Part shown: piece after piece, positions 6,950-15,366 of the stretch
Layout: every line of letters starts with the position of its first letter
Numbering within the stretch: position 1 is the first letter of the stretch
Assembly (NCBI RefSeq): GCF_001456025.1
Contig: NZ_LMTZ01000167.1
Location: 1 to 46,367 of the forward strand
Source: Mastigocoleus testarum BC008
GTDB taxonomy: Bacteria > Cyanobacteriota > Cyanobacteriia > Cyanobacteriales > Nostocaceae
Direction: 5' to 3'
Length of the DNA stretch: 46,367 bases
Notes under the pieces: model-generated
The model's input: the letters and a program-made list of their open reading frames with translations, nothing else
Database searches by the model: none
What the model was told of the DNA's origin: nothing
Program-made: the position numbers and the translations under genes

Positions 6950-8380
6950 TCATCCAATAGCAGTAAATATTTCCTTTGCAACTCGTTCTGCAGATTCTAA
7001 AGCTGACTCCATTCCAGGAGATGCGATCGCAGTATGTTCTCCAGCAAAGTGAATTCGTCCCCAAGGTTGAGCCATAGCATCTCGAAAACGACTGATTTGT
7101 CCGGGTGCAAAGTAAGAATAAGCTCCTTTTGCATAAGGATCCTTACCCCAAGAGACTAATTTTATGATGTCCACATTGTTTACCATCGCAGGGCGAATTT
7201 TCTTGATTTCAAAATTAAAAAATTGTGATAGCTCTTTTGTGGACATGGTGTCTAGCATTTGAGCGTTTTTTCCATTTACCCAACAAATTAAATTTGTGAC
7301 TTTTTCTGCATTGTCCCGAATTGGAATAATTCTTTGTAATGGAGAATCTGTCCAGGTCATGGGTGGATAATCATCTTTTTCCCAGAAAGGCTGAAGAACT
7401 TTTAAATAAATCTTTGTGACTGCTGTATAGGATAATTCTTGTACCGCTTCAGCCTGTTTCTCCGGTAAAGCTGGTGCAATCTCCACTTCGCGCAATACAG
7501 AAAATGGTAAAGTAACTACAGCGTAATTAGCCTTGAATCTTGAGTCATCTTTACAATTCACTTCCACACCAGTTTTGCTAGATTTGATCGAAGCTACCAC
7601 CTTATTAGTCTTTACTGGAGATTTTAACGCTGCTGCCATTTTTTCTACTAAACGGCTGTTACCACCTTTAATATGTATGGGTTTTCCAAAATAATCCTGA
7701 AATTTTCGAGCATGTCCCAAAGACCACAATGCAGAGGTAGTATCCAGACCATTGGTTATGTAAGTCGGTTCCATCAAACGAATAGCTTCATCTGAAGCAC
7801 CTTTACTACGAAGATATTTCTCAAAAGAAATGTCCAAATCGCTATGCTTCGGATCGGTCCAAGCTGTAGAATTTTTCAGAGGATTATTCTTCTGCAAATA
7901 ATGCACCAGCAAGCGTGGTGGAATTATATTTCGTTCATTTTCTGTAAGTTTATTAGCTGTAGATTGAGCCCAGTTTTGTGCTGTAATAGATTCTCCCCTG
8001 ATATGAAGAAGCAGTTCTTTTTCAAAAGGTTGTGCTTCTTCCAAAGATAATTTCAAGCGTTCGGTTAAGTCCAACAATCGTTGGTATTTTTTTCCGAAGC
8101 TGATTGCTCCTGCTTCTGGCTTTCCGGGTAAATCATCTAAAGTATGAACTCGACCACCAATGCGATCGCGTGCTTCCAAGACTGTCACCGAAACACCTTT
8201 AGCTTCTAACAGCAAAGCTGTATATAAACCAGATAATCCCGCACCTAAAACTAAAACTGATGTAGGTTTTTTGGTAGACGCTATTACCTGTTGTGACGTG
8301 CGTCCCAAAACTGCTAATGTGAGGGCTGATTGGCTGACTCCCCACAAAAATTCTCGGCGATTCCAACCCTTATTAGACAT
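6950..8380 (-). CDS. FAD-dependent amine oxidase, Tat-exported
   Basis: A 476-aa flavoprotein of the monoamine/L-amino-acid oxidase superfamily, which oxidatively deaminates amines or amino acids to give H2O2 and ammonia. The N-terminus has a twin-arginine motif, NRREFLWG at residues 7-14, and a hydrophobic segment, so export across the membrane as a folded holoprotein is likely. The dinucleotide-binding motif VLGAGLSGLYTALLLEAKG lies at 44-62 and EARDRIGGRVHTL at about 69-81. The C-terminal FAD-binding block is WGRIHFAGEHTA followed by GMESALESAERVA. The substrate cannot be read from sequence. FeSOD lies divergently 440 bp away; a link through oxidative stress would be inference only. Confidence 0.88.
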   Translation of the reverse strand: MSNKGWNRREFLWGVSQSALTLAVLGRTSQQVIASTKKPTSVLVLGAGLSGLYTALLLEAKGVSVTVLEARDRIGGRVHTLDDLPGKPEAGAISFGKKYQRLLDLTERLKLSLEEAQPFEKELLLHIRGESITAQNWAQSTANKLTENERNIIPPRLLVHYLQKNNPLKNSTAWTDPKHSDLDISFEKYLRSKGASDEAIRLMEPTYITNGLDTTSALWSLGHARKFQDYFGKPIHIKGGNSRLVEKMAAALKSPVKTNKVVASIKSSKTGVEVNCKDDSRFKANYAVVTLPFSVLREVEIAPALPEKQAEAVQELSYTAVTKIYLKVLQPFWEKDDYPPMTWTDSPLQRIIPIRDNAEKVTNLICWVNGKNAQMLDTMSTKELSQFFNFEIKKIRPAMVNNVDIIKLVSWGKDPYAKGAYSYFAPGQISRFRDAMAQPWGRIHFAGEHTAIASPGMESALESAERVAKEIFTAIG

Positions 8381-8818
8381 ATCCTGTATTTGTTTGTAAT
8401 TGTTTATTTATAGTTTTTCTAGAAATATCTTCTAGAAATATCTTCTCAGGAGTTATGTTTTTGTTGTATTACAAACAATTACGATATACAGCATCTATCT
8501 CACTGATTTAAAAATAGAATATTTTTAACACGATTTAGATCTGCAGAGATTTAATATTCTATATCTTTACGCTTATTTATTAACTGAATATTATTTACTT
8601 GTGACTCATTATTCCTAATAGGATAAATAGTAGTTTTCTTATCGATTAACTATCCCCCTCCGAGGGATGAGGATTATATGAATCCAGTTATTAAGTTATT
8701 ATCAAACCGCAAATGGGTTACCTTAGTTTCTTTTTTGTGGATAACAAATTTTTGATTTTGTTACACCAAATAGAAGCAGTAAATGTTACCTAGCGATCAC
8801 TAAAAGAGGCAGAACACT
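8381..8818. other. divergent intergenic region, amine oxidase / sodB
   Basis: No gene is seen. It holds the promoters of both divergent genes. A tandem direct repeat of TCTAGAAATATCT occurs at about 8418-8445, and a short GC-rich hairpin (CCCCTCCGAGGG) at about 8654-8665. No regulator site could be assigned. Confidence 0.5.
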
Positions 8819-9418
8819 ATGGCATACGCACTACCAGATTTACCCTATGATTACACAGCTTTAGAGCCTTATATTTCCAGAAAAACTCTTGAGTTCCATC
8901 ATGATAAACACCATGCAGCCTATGTTAAAAAATTTAATGATGCTGTTAAAGGAACGGAACTAGATAGTAAATCTATTGAACAAGTCATTAAAGCAGTTGC
9001 AAATGATGCGAACAAAGTTGGCATTTTTAATAATGCAGCCCAAGCTTGGAATCATAGCTTCTACTGGAACTGCATGAAACCCAATGCTGCTGGAACTCCT
9101 ACAGGAGAACTAGCAAAAAAAATTGATGCTGATTTTGGTAGCTTTGAGAAATTTGTTGAAGCTTTCAAAAATGCTGGTGCAACTCAATTTGGTAGTGGAT
9201 GGGCTTGGTTAGTACTTGATAGCGGAACTTTGAAAGTCAGCAAAACTTTAAATGCAGATAATCCTCTCACTAGCAATCAAATTCCACTACTAACTATGGA
9301 TGTTTGGGAACATGCTTACTATTTAGATTACCAAAACAAACGTCCGGAATATATTGATACTTTTCTCAGTAAACTTGTTAACTGGGATTTTGTCGCAGAA
9401 AATCTGACTGCTGCTTAG
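8819..9418 (+). CDS. sodB: iron superoxide dismutase
   Basis: The enzyme dismutates superoxide to H2O2 and O2 in the cytoplasm. The 199-aa length is normal for Fe-SOD. All four metal ligands are visible: H27 in LEFHHDKHH, H79 in AWNHSFYW, and D161 and H165 in MDVWEHAYYLDYQN. The sequence around GSGWAW (126-130) and the absence of an export signal favour the cytosolic iron form over the membrane-anchored MnSOD found in some Nostocales. The ATG at 8819 has a GAGGC ribosome-binding sequence about 8 nt upstream. It appears monocistronic. Confidence 0.96.
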   Translation: MAYALPDLPYDYTALEPYISRKTLEFHHDKHHAAYVKKFNDAVKGTELDSKSIEQVIKAVANDANKVGIFNNAAQAWNHSFYWNCMKPNAAGTPTGELAKKIDADFGSFEKFVEAFKNAGATQFGSGWAWLVLDSGTLKVSKTLNADNPLTSNQIPLLTMDVWEHAYYLDYQNKRPEYIDTFLSKLVNWDFVAENLTAA

Positions 9419-9781
9419 CACTGATTTTTCATATTTATTCCCACCCATTTTAAATATTGGTAAAAGGATAGCGCAGTCGGAATTTATACTTGATTGAAGG
9501 AGGAAGGGAAGGTTGATGGTGTATGAATAACGTCACACTATCATCAGGTATAAGTACAGGTGCGACAAGATTTTTCTTGCTCTCAAATTTTCTTTGCTTA
9601 TGAGGGCTGACGTAAGTTTTTGGCATTACAGCTAACTTAATTTCTATCCTTTTACCTTTTATTTAGATTGATAAATTATGTTTACACAAATATTAAATCT
9701 AACTTCAAAAGGCTGTTAATTAGAGCTACTAAAGAGTTTTTGTACTACCCTAATAATTAAGCAAGGGCAAAACCAATACTA
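9419..9781. other. gap downstream of sodB without a recognisable gene
   Basis: No supported frame, RNA gene or strong hairpin was found. It contains a purine-rich AAGGAGGAAGGGAAGG stretch at about 9497-9512 and becomes AT-rich towards the next gene. Confidence 0.5.
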
Positions 9782-9994
9782 ATGATAAATCCCGATTATC
9801 CCCATATTGTTCTTTCCTTCATCTATCGCGGAGTTAGGATTGACGTTGATCGAGGTGAGTTGGATGGAGAATCTACTTATGCGGTTTGGGTAGATTATGA
9901 TACCGGTTGTGCCATGGCTGTACCTTACGCTCGTTCAAAGATAGAAGCGATAAGAAAAGCTAAAAAGTGGGTCGATAAAAGATTTGGGTTTTAA
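9782..9994 (+). CDS. small hypothetical protein, 70 aa
   Basis: A compact 70-aa frame with balanced composition and an alternating beta-rich first half (IVLSFIYRGVRIDVDRG, TYAVWVDYDTGCAMAVPYA), followed by a basic helix (SKIEAIRKAKKWVDKRFG). This is how small folded alpha/beta proteins look, so it is probably real. I do not recognise a family with certainty. It stands alone with no close neighbour on the same strand. The gap to the next gene (9995-10332) contains no other gene. Confidence 0.6.
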   Translation: MINPDYPHIVLSFIYRGVRIDVDRGELDGESTYAVWVDYDTGCAMAVPYARSKIEAIRKAKKWVDKRFGF

Positions 9995-10332
9995 CAACAA
10001 GGGAACAGGAAGGAACGATATGTTTTCTGTTACTGCTGGCTAAAAAACAGTGGGTTCAAGTTCTTCACAATATGCTGGAGCCATCGTCCTTACTGTTCAA
10101 CGCATTCACTGTTACATTTACAGTTTTGAGTTATTAGAGTTTTCAAAACTTTTGATACAAAGATAAAAGCGACACCTCAAACAAGAATGATTTATTGCTT
10201 CCCGCTCTACAATGGAAATATAGCTCAACAGTTAAAATATTACTGATAATAAGGGACGGGAGATAACATATTCTCCCTATCCCAGTCTCTTTGATCCGGC
10301 GAATTATCAAAACCTACTCTAAAAATCAGATT

Positions 10333-10818
10333 ATGGATTTTGAACCCAAAGACAACGCCGAAGAAACTCCAGAAGATCTGGAATTCGCTGAACCGCAGAA
10401 ACGTAAGCCGTTAGAAATCTTACGCGACACGGAAGCCTTCTTGCGTCGTCCAACAGTTGGTGCAATTGTGCCAATTGTATCGCCCGAACTAAGTAAACGT
10501 ATAGAAGAAGCTTCATTTATTGCAGAAGACACTTTAAGTGAATTAGCAGAAATTGATTTCGACCAAATTAGCGATTGGGAACTGCGACCAGCCCGAATCA
10601 AGATTGGTTTAAGCTTCGTCGGTTTTTCTGCCTTAACAATTCTTGTGTTACTACTATATTTAACTACACTGCACCCAGAACTCAATCCCACTCAACAAAT
10701 TGGTCTATATTGGCGAGAATACGTTTGGTTTGTTTGTTTGGGTGTGACAGGAATGTTTATCTTGGGTAGAGAAGCTATGCGTCAAGTGGAAAAACCAAGA
10801 AAATCTCCAAAACGTTAA
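10333..10818 (+). CDS. small membrane protein with acidic N-terminus, unknown function
   Basis: From the ATG at 10333 the product has 161 aa; a TTG at 10291 would add 14 residues but the ATG begins the acidic stretch MDFEPKDNAEETPEDLEF. The first about 90 residues are soluble and helical (ILRDTEAFLRRPTVGAIVP, SPELSKRIEEASFIAEDTLSE). Two transmembrane helices follow, at about 98-117 (IGLSFVGFSALTILVLLLYL) and 131-149 (YVWFVCLGVTGMFILG). A short basic tail (RQVEKPRKSPKR) ends the protein. I do not recognise a named family with confidence. Its 3' neighbour is convergent. Confidence 0.7.
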   Translation: MDFEPKDNAEETPEDLEFAEPQKRKPLEILRDTEAFLRRPTVGAIVPIVSPELSKRIEEASFIAEDTLSELAEIDFDQISDWELRPARIKIGLSFVGFSALTILVLLLYLTTLHPELNPTQQIGLYWREYVWFVCLGVTGMFILGREAMRQVEKPRKSPKR

Positions 10819-10876
10819 ATTTAGTTGGATTTCTATAGCTGAACTTCTATGGTTGAACTTCTATGGATTTATGCAT

Positions 10877-11185
10877 TTACCTGCGAGGAAATTTTCGGAC
10901 TTGATACTCCGATGACTCTGTCATTTCATAATTAAAATCCAGTGACGAATCAAATTTAGCTTCGATAAGATCCAAATCTTTCTGTGGTATGCTCTTCCAC
11001 TGTTCTCGTGTTTCCCACTGCACTATTATTGTCACTTCACCTTTATCATTGGGATTAATCCAAACTTCCTTTCCTAAAAACCCAGAATATTTTCTTAAAG
11101 CGTTAGTCCAAATATCTTCATCCTTTTGAATAAATTTTTCCCGTACCGCAGGATCCATTTTAAACTTGAGTAACTCAATAACCAC
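10877..11185 (-). CDS. antibiotic-biosynthesis-monooxygenase-like protein (TIGR03792 type)
   Basis: A 102-aa protein with the ferredoxin-like dimeric alpha-beta barrel pattern: VIELLKFKMDPAVREKFIQ, then DEDIWTNALRKYSGFLGKEVW, and a VTIIVQWETREQWKSIP strand-helix. It matches what I know of the small cyanobacterial TIGR03792 family, which has no established function; relatives of this fold bind haem or small aromatic molecules. The start at the ATG at 11185 fits the family start MVIE. An overlapping frame at 11095-11277 is a shadow. Confidence 0.75.
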   Translation of the reverse strand: MVIELLKFKMDPAVREKFIQKDEDIWTNALRKYSGFLGKEVWINPNDKGEVTIIVQWETREQWKSIPQKDLDLIEAKFDSSLDFNYEMTESSEYQVRKFPRR

Positions 11186-11484
11186 CTTTCTTTCATTCCT
11201 AGCTTGAATTTGTCAGAATAGAGCTGTAGAGGTGAGGAAAACATATTGACCCTAGCAGCACAACTGTATATTCTCATTTAATACCAAGTAATAAATAAAG
11301 TTATAGGTATAAAATAGTGATTCTAAAATGTACTTGATTAAAATGCATTTGATTAAGGACTTGATTTTAAGGACTTTAATTGATGGATATCCAAAATACA
11401 GTGCAAATTTGGGGTCAAGTAAGTTTTAAGGATAAATTTTAAGAATAAAAATTCAAGGATAAGAAATTTTAGAGAGGAGAAAAC

Positions 11485-11808
11485 ATGGATAACAACAACT
11501 GGATGCAACAGTTACTAATGCTCGGTATTGGTACGACATCAGTTATGGCGGAAAAACTGCGAGAAGCCAGTGAAAAAATGGTAAAGGATGGCAAACTCGA
11601 TCCAGAACAAGCCAAAGAAGTTATGGATGATATGGTAGAACAACTCAAATCTGAGCAAGATAACTGGGGAACCAATATGGAACGACAAATGCGCAATATG
11701 ATGCAAGATTTGGGAGTTGCTCGTCAGTCAGAAGTGGACGAACTGAGAGGAAGAATTGATCGCTTAGAACGTCAAGTCCGCGATTTAGAAAATAAGATGT
11801 GGCGTTGA
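11485..11808 (+). CDS. phasin-like helical protein
   Basis: The 107-aa protein is almost entirely helical: a hydrophobic start (MDNNNWMQQLLMLGIGTTSV), then an amphipathic charged helix with KLREASEKMVKDGKLDPEQ, and a C-terminal coiled coil (SEVDELRGRIDRLERQVRDL). This matches small phasin-family or polyhydroxyalkanoate granule-associated-like proteins, which coat granules or act as small coiled-coil adaptors. No granule-synthesis gene is nearby, so the granule role is unproven. The start is well supported by a strong ribosome-binding site, GAGGAG, 7 nt before the ATG. A GC-rich hairpin lies 42 nt after the stop. Confidence 0.75.
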   Translation: MDNNNWMQQLLMLGIGTTSVMAEKLREASEKMVKDGKLDPEQAKEVMDDMVEQLKSEQDNWGTNMERQMRNMMQDLGVARQSEVDELRGRIDRLERQVRDLENKMWR

Positions 11809-11849
11809 AGATATGTAATTTGGTAGTAAAAAATAAATATATCTTGCAC

Positions 11850-11886
11850 CCCTCCCGCTGATTTCTTCCTCACAATCATGGGAGGG
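11850..11886 (+). terminator. possible intrinsic terminator after the phasin-like gene
   Basis: CCCTCCC (11850-11856) pairs with GGGAGGG (11880-11886), followed by TTTATTG. The stem is short and the loop long (23 nt), so the call is moderate. Confidence 0.4.
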
Positions 11887-12050
11887 TTTATTGATACTGT
11901 AGTAATAATACCTGCATTTAAATGTATCAAAATCCTCATCATAAGAATTGCTTAAGTTCCAACTGGTACATTTGCCATAAACTGATAAACTAAGATTTGT
12001 TTTACTAGTAATCCCAATTCCCAGACACCTTTAATTAGGAAGGAGTGATT

Positions 12051-12605
12051 TTGAAAGCAATTCTTCTCAGCGCGACTTTCGTTGTTATTTGTACTGTGGT
12101 CTTGGTATTCGCACAAATTAGTGGTGAAAAACCACAGTCCGCTGTTGCTAACCCTATTAACACTACCGTTGCAACATCAGATAACGTAAACGAAAATAAT
12201 ACTTTAATCGCAAGCAAAGATATGTCCGATCCAAACGTCGCTGCTACCCCCTCAGGAGAAGAGAACGTTGTTACTACCCCTTCAGGACTAAAATATGTTG
12301 TCCTTCAAGAAGGAAGTGGAGCAACTCCTGAAAAGGGACAAATTGTAACTGTACACTATACCGGCACTCTAGAAGACGGAAGTAAATTTGATAGTTCGCG
12401 CGATCGCAATCGTCCTTTTGATTTTAAAATCGGTGTTGGACAAGTAATTAAGGGCTGGGACGAAGGACTCAGTACAATGAAAGTGGGCGAACGTAGAAAG
12501 CTAATTATTCCTTCTGAATTGGGATATGGTTCTCGTGGTGCTGGTGGCGTCATTCCTCCCAATGCAACTTTAATTTTCGATGTGGAATTGTTGAAAATCA
12601 AGTAA
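12051..12605 (+). CDS. FKBP-type peptidyl-prolyl cis-trans isomerase, membrane-anchored or exported
   Basis: It catalyses proline isomerisation during folding outside the cytoplasm. An N-terminal hydrophobic segment (residues about 3-20) is followed by a flexible linker, and residues about 78-184 form the FKBP domain: VTVHYTGTLEDGSKFDSS, GVGQVIKGWDEGLSTMKVGE, IPSELGYGSRGAGGVIPPNA and FDVELLKI, with all the usual aromatic pocket positions. Start choice: the Shine-Dalgarno AAGGAG at 12040-12045 sits 5 nt before the TTG at 12051, whereas a GTG at 12045 would overlap that site. I therefore prefer the unusual TTG start. Confidence 0.88.
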   Translation: MKAILLSATFVVICTVVLVFAQISGEKPQSAVANPINTTVATSDNVNENNTLIASKDMSDPNVAATPSGEENVVTTPSGLKYVVLQEGSGATPEKGQIVTVHYTGTLEDGSKFDSSRDRNRPFDFKIGVGQVIKGWDEGLSTMKVGERRKLIIPSELGYGSRGAGGVIPPNATLIFDVELLKIK

Positions 12606-12739
12606 TTATCAAATTTTTAATTGTCAAATTTTTAATTGTCAAATTTTTCACAGATAAAGGATGAAGTGAATTTAGAAACGTGATACGCTCGCGTTTCTAT
12701 TTATTTTATGAGTTATGGATGCAGGTCAAAACTAAGGAG

Positions 12740-12878
12740 TTAGAAGTCAGGAGTCAGGAGTCAGAAGTCAGGAGTCAGAAGTCAGAACAGACCGCGCAAT
12801 ACCTATAGCTGCGCTACCTTGCGGATCCGGTACGCTACGCTAGCGACGTGAGCAGGAGTCAGAAGTCAGGAGTCATGA
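12740..12878. repeat. STRR cluster (GTCAGGA/GTCAGAA units) with a GC-rich repeat
   Basis: About seven units alternating GTCAGGA and GTCAGAA run from 12740 to 12788, and further units lie at about 12850-12876. Between them is a GC-rich cyanobacterial repeat (GCTGCGCTACCTTGCGGATC, and TACGCTACGCTAGCG). It fills the 12606-12981 gap, in which no gene is seen. Confidence 0.8.
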
Positions 12879-12981
12879 CTAGTGACTGAGCAATTATCAA
12901 TTACCAATTACCAATCACCAATTTTTACGTATATAATAAATCTTCAAATTTACGCAAAACACTTTTATATATTAGTCAAAG

Positions 12982-14055
12982 ATGCCAAATTCAGCTTTAA
13001 TCAAACAAGTATTACTTGTGTTTGGAAAAGATTATCCAGAACACCGGGAAGACCTTTCAGCGGTATATTTAAGCCCTGATAACTATTTATGGTTGGGTTC
13101 CGATGAAACCTCAACAATAGAAAGATTATCTAAGGTAGATGCAGAAAAATTTGCCGATCACAAAAAATTTAGGGTTGCAGAATTTATTGATTTACCAGCC
13201 CCAGAAGACGAAGAAATAGATATTGAAGGAATTAGTTATCACGATAATTATTTATGGTTTGTTGGCTCCCACAGTTATAAACGGAAACGAGTCAAACCAG
13301 AAAAATCGGATCAGAAAAATCTCAAAAGACTTGCAAAAATCGTAACAGAACCTAACCGTTATGTTCTCGGTCGTATTCCTCTGATTGATGGTGAATTATT
13401 ATCATCTTCTCCCAATCCGGATAACCCAAAACTTGAGTTAACCGCAGCAAAATTAGAAATAACCGAACAAGGAAATACACTTATGGAGGCTTTAGCTGAA
13501 GACCCCCATCTCGGAGCTTTTATTAAAGCCGCAATTCCTGGTAAAGATAATGGGTTTGATATTGAAGGAATAGCTGTTGTCCAAAACCGAATTTTTCTTG
13601 GTTTGCGCGGTCCCGTATTGCGGGGATGGGCAGTAATGTTAGAAATTGAATTGGAAGAATCTGCTCCAGGATTATTAAAGTTAAAGGAAATTGGCTGCGA
13701 TCGCGAATTATATCGAAAGCATTTTATTAACTTAAACGGTTTGGGAATTAGAGATTTATATTTGGACGGCGAAGATTTATTGATTTTAGCTGGTCCAACA
13801 ATGAATTTAGATGGTCCTATATGTATTTATTCTCTAGAAAATGTAGTTAATCTCAAAGAAAATACATTCACCACACCAGAAATTGTAATGCAAATTCCCC
13901 ATGGCAATCGCGACGATCACGCCGAAGGAATTACCTTGTTTCAAGATACTTGTGGAGAAACTCGGCTCTTGGTAGTTTACGATTCACCTTCACAAACCAA
14001 AAGATTAGTAGGTAAAAGTAGTGTTATCGCCGATGTGTTTAAGTTTGGGGATTAG
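12982..14055 (+). CDS. DUF3616 family protein
   Basis: The 357-aa cytoplasmic-looking protein matches the DUF3616 family of uncharacterised, probably beta-propeller proteins. It has repeated aspartate/glutamate-rich blade-like motifs: DLSAVYLSPDNYLWLGSDE at 25-43, EIDIEGISYHDNYLWFVGSH at about 76-95, GFDIEGIAVVQNRIFLGLRG near 191-210, and HAEGITLFQDT near the end. The recurring D-IEGI pattern followed by a hydrophobic strand suggests blades with bound cations. No signal peptide is seen. The C-terminus (KFGD) merges into the STRR that follows, so its last residues may derive from repeat sequence. Confidence 0.85.
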   Translation: MPNSALIKQVLLVFGKDYPEHREDLSAVYLSPDNYLWLGSDETSTIERLSKVDAEKFADHKKFRVAEFIDLPAPEDEEIDIEGISYHDNYLWFVGSHSYKRKRVKPEKSDQKNLKRLAKIVTEPNRYVLGRIPLIDGELLSSSPNPDNPKLELTAAKLEITEQGNTLMEALAEDPHLGAFIKAAIPGKDNGFDIEGIAVVQNRIFLGLRGPVLRGWAVMLEIELEESAPGLLKLKEIGCDRELYRKHFINLNGLGIRDLYLDGEDLLILAGPTMNLDGPICIYSLENVVNLKENTFTTPEIVMQIPHGNRDDHAEGITLFQDTCGETRLLVVYDSPSQTKRLVGKSSVIADVFKFGD

Positions 14056-14123
14056 GGATTAGGGATTGGGGATTGGGGAAAGTGTGGGAAGTCTAAGAAG
14101 TGTGGGAAGTGTGGGAAGTTTTG
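14046..14123. repeat. two STRRs: GGGATTA/GGGATTG units, then GTGTGGGAA units
   Basis: GGGGATTAGGGATTAGGGAT and related units run from 14046 to about 14083. GTGTGGGAAGT-type 9-bp units follow at 14087-14123. The second type is the complement of the CTTCCCACA repeat upstream of urtD at 22186-22256. Another STRR (CTTACTTATTACTCATTAC-like) occupies about 14188-14219, next to the ferredoxin gene. Confidence 0.85.
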
Positions 14124-14219
14124 AAAATAGTATAATATTGAAAATCTAGGTATTTGGAAAAGACGCGGTCTGTTCTGAATTCTGACTCCTTACTTATTAC
14201 TCATTACTTCTTACTTCTA

Positions 14220-14624
14220 CTAAAGGTTAGTCGAAATCGCCTCTACTGGACAAGTCGGAATACATTGTTCGCAGACAATACAACGTTTTTGAGTAAAGGT
14301 TAATTTGTAGGTTTCCGGACTGAGAGTTAAAGCCTGAGTAGGACAAACACCCGTACACAAGCCACAGTGAACGCATTTATCCTCATCGATTAAGATCTCA
14401 CCTAAAGTTTTAGAAACCGTAATGCTGTTGGATCGCATCCATTCAACAGCTTCATCTAATCGGTCAATGTCCCCCGAAAGTTCCACTACTAATTTACCAA
14501 CTTGATTCGGTGCAACCTGAGCACGGATAATGTTAGCTGCAACGTTAAAGTCTTTTGCTAAGCGATATGCAATCGGTATTTGGATCGCACGTTTGGGGAA
14601 GGTAAGAGTAACTCGCTTTTTCAC
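14220..14624 (-). CDS. NIL-domain 2[4Fe-4S] ferredoxin
   Basis: The N-terminal about 75 residues are a NIL domain (KRVTLTFPKRAIQIPIAYRL, then NVAANIIRAQVAP and VVELSGDIDRLDEAV), a ferredoxin-like fold often linked to sulfur or methionine ligand sensing. The C-terminal half carries two complete 4Fe-4S motifs: CVHCGLCTGVCP and CIVCEQCIPTCP. It is a soluble electron carrier of unknown partner. The frame stays open to a TTG at 14690, but the family normally begins close to the KKRVTL motif, so I use the GTG at 14624, giving 134 aa; the start is uncertain because no clear ribosome-binding site is visible. It is divergent from a thioredoxin-like gene. Confidence 0.85.
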   Translation of the reverse strand: MKKRVTLTFPKRAIQIPIAYRLAKDFNVAANIIRAQVAPNQVGKLVVELSGDIDRLDEAVEWMRSNSITVSKTLGEILIDEDKCVHCGLCTGVCPTQALTLSPETYKLTFTQKRCIVCEQCIPTCPVEAISTNL

Positions 14625-14772
14625 AGGTTTATAATCGGTTTTTTTTAGTTGTAACGTATTTGTCAAGCAAATATAATTACCATTCTCCAAAATTTAAACC
14701 AGTTCGGATAGAGAAAGACAGGGTTAAACTGAAGTAAGATACCAGCACTTAATAATTTTTGATAAATAGGCA

Positions 14773-15366
14773 ATGTCTACGGATTCATCTGCAAATTCTC
14801 CAATCCAAACTGAATCCACCACAACTGGAAAACGACTGCGAAACTTCCTAATCGCAATTGTTGCAATTATCCTTGGTGTGACTTTACTTCTGGGAGTACG
14901 AAGTCAAACAACAACAACTTCTCTCGCAGAATTGGACAGCAAGTCTACTCCCCTAGAAGTAGCAATGACAAATGGAAAACCCTCATTAGTAGAGTTTTAT
15001 GCTAATTGGTGTACAGTTTGTCAAAAAATGGCACCAGATATTGCTCAATTAAAGCAAGACTATAGCGATCAAATTAATTTTGTAATGCTAAACGTCGATA
15101 ATACCAAGTGGTTGCCAGAAATGGTCAAATACCAAGTTGATGGTATTCCTCATTTTGTGTATCTGGATAATGGTGGAGTCACAATAGCCGAAGCTATTGG
15201 CGATCAACCCCGCCAAATTATGACAAGTAATCTAGATGCCTTGGCGAATAATTCCGATTTGCCTTATGCTCAAGTGAGCGGTCAAGTATCTGAATTTTCT
15301 ACTCGGGTTGCACCTGTTAGCAGTCAAAGCGATCCGCGCAGTCATGGTAGTCAGGTAGTTAATTAG
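14773..15366 (+). CDS. txlA: membrane-anchored thioredoxin-like protein (TxlA/HCF164 type)
   Basis: A disulfide oxidoreductase with an N-terminal transmembrane anchor (about residues 23-42, NFLIAIVAIILGVTLLLGV) and a thioredoxin domain on the far side. The active site is ANWCTVCQK with C80 and C83, and the cis-proline loop is GIPHFVYLD near residue 124. Cyanobacterial TxlA and plant HCF164 have this layout and feed reducing power to cytochrome maturation and b6f assembly in the thylakoid lumen. The C-terminal about 35 residues are polar and disordered. Assignment to TxlA is by architecture and motif, not a search. It starts at the ATG at 14773, 148 bp from the divergent ferredoxin. Confidence 0.82.
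   Translation: MSTDSSANSPIQTESTTTGKRLRNFLIAIVAIILGVTLLLGVRSQTTTTSLAELDSKSTPLEVAMTNGKPSLVEFYANWCTVCQKMAPDIAQLKQDYSDQINFVMLNVDNTKWLPEMVKYQVDGIPHFVYLDNGGVTIAEAIGDQPRQIMTSNLDALANNSDLPYAQVSGQVSEFSTRVAPVSSQSDPRSHGSQVVN

Noticed and set aside
8819..9418. Manganese-type SOD
   Set aside because: Length, lack of a signal or anchor, and the residues around the active site fit cytosolic FeSOD better.
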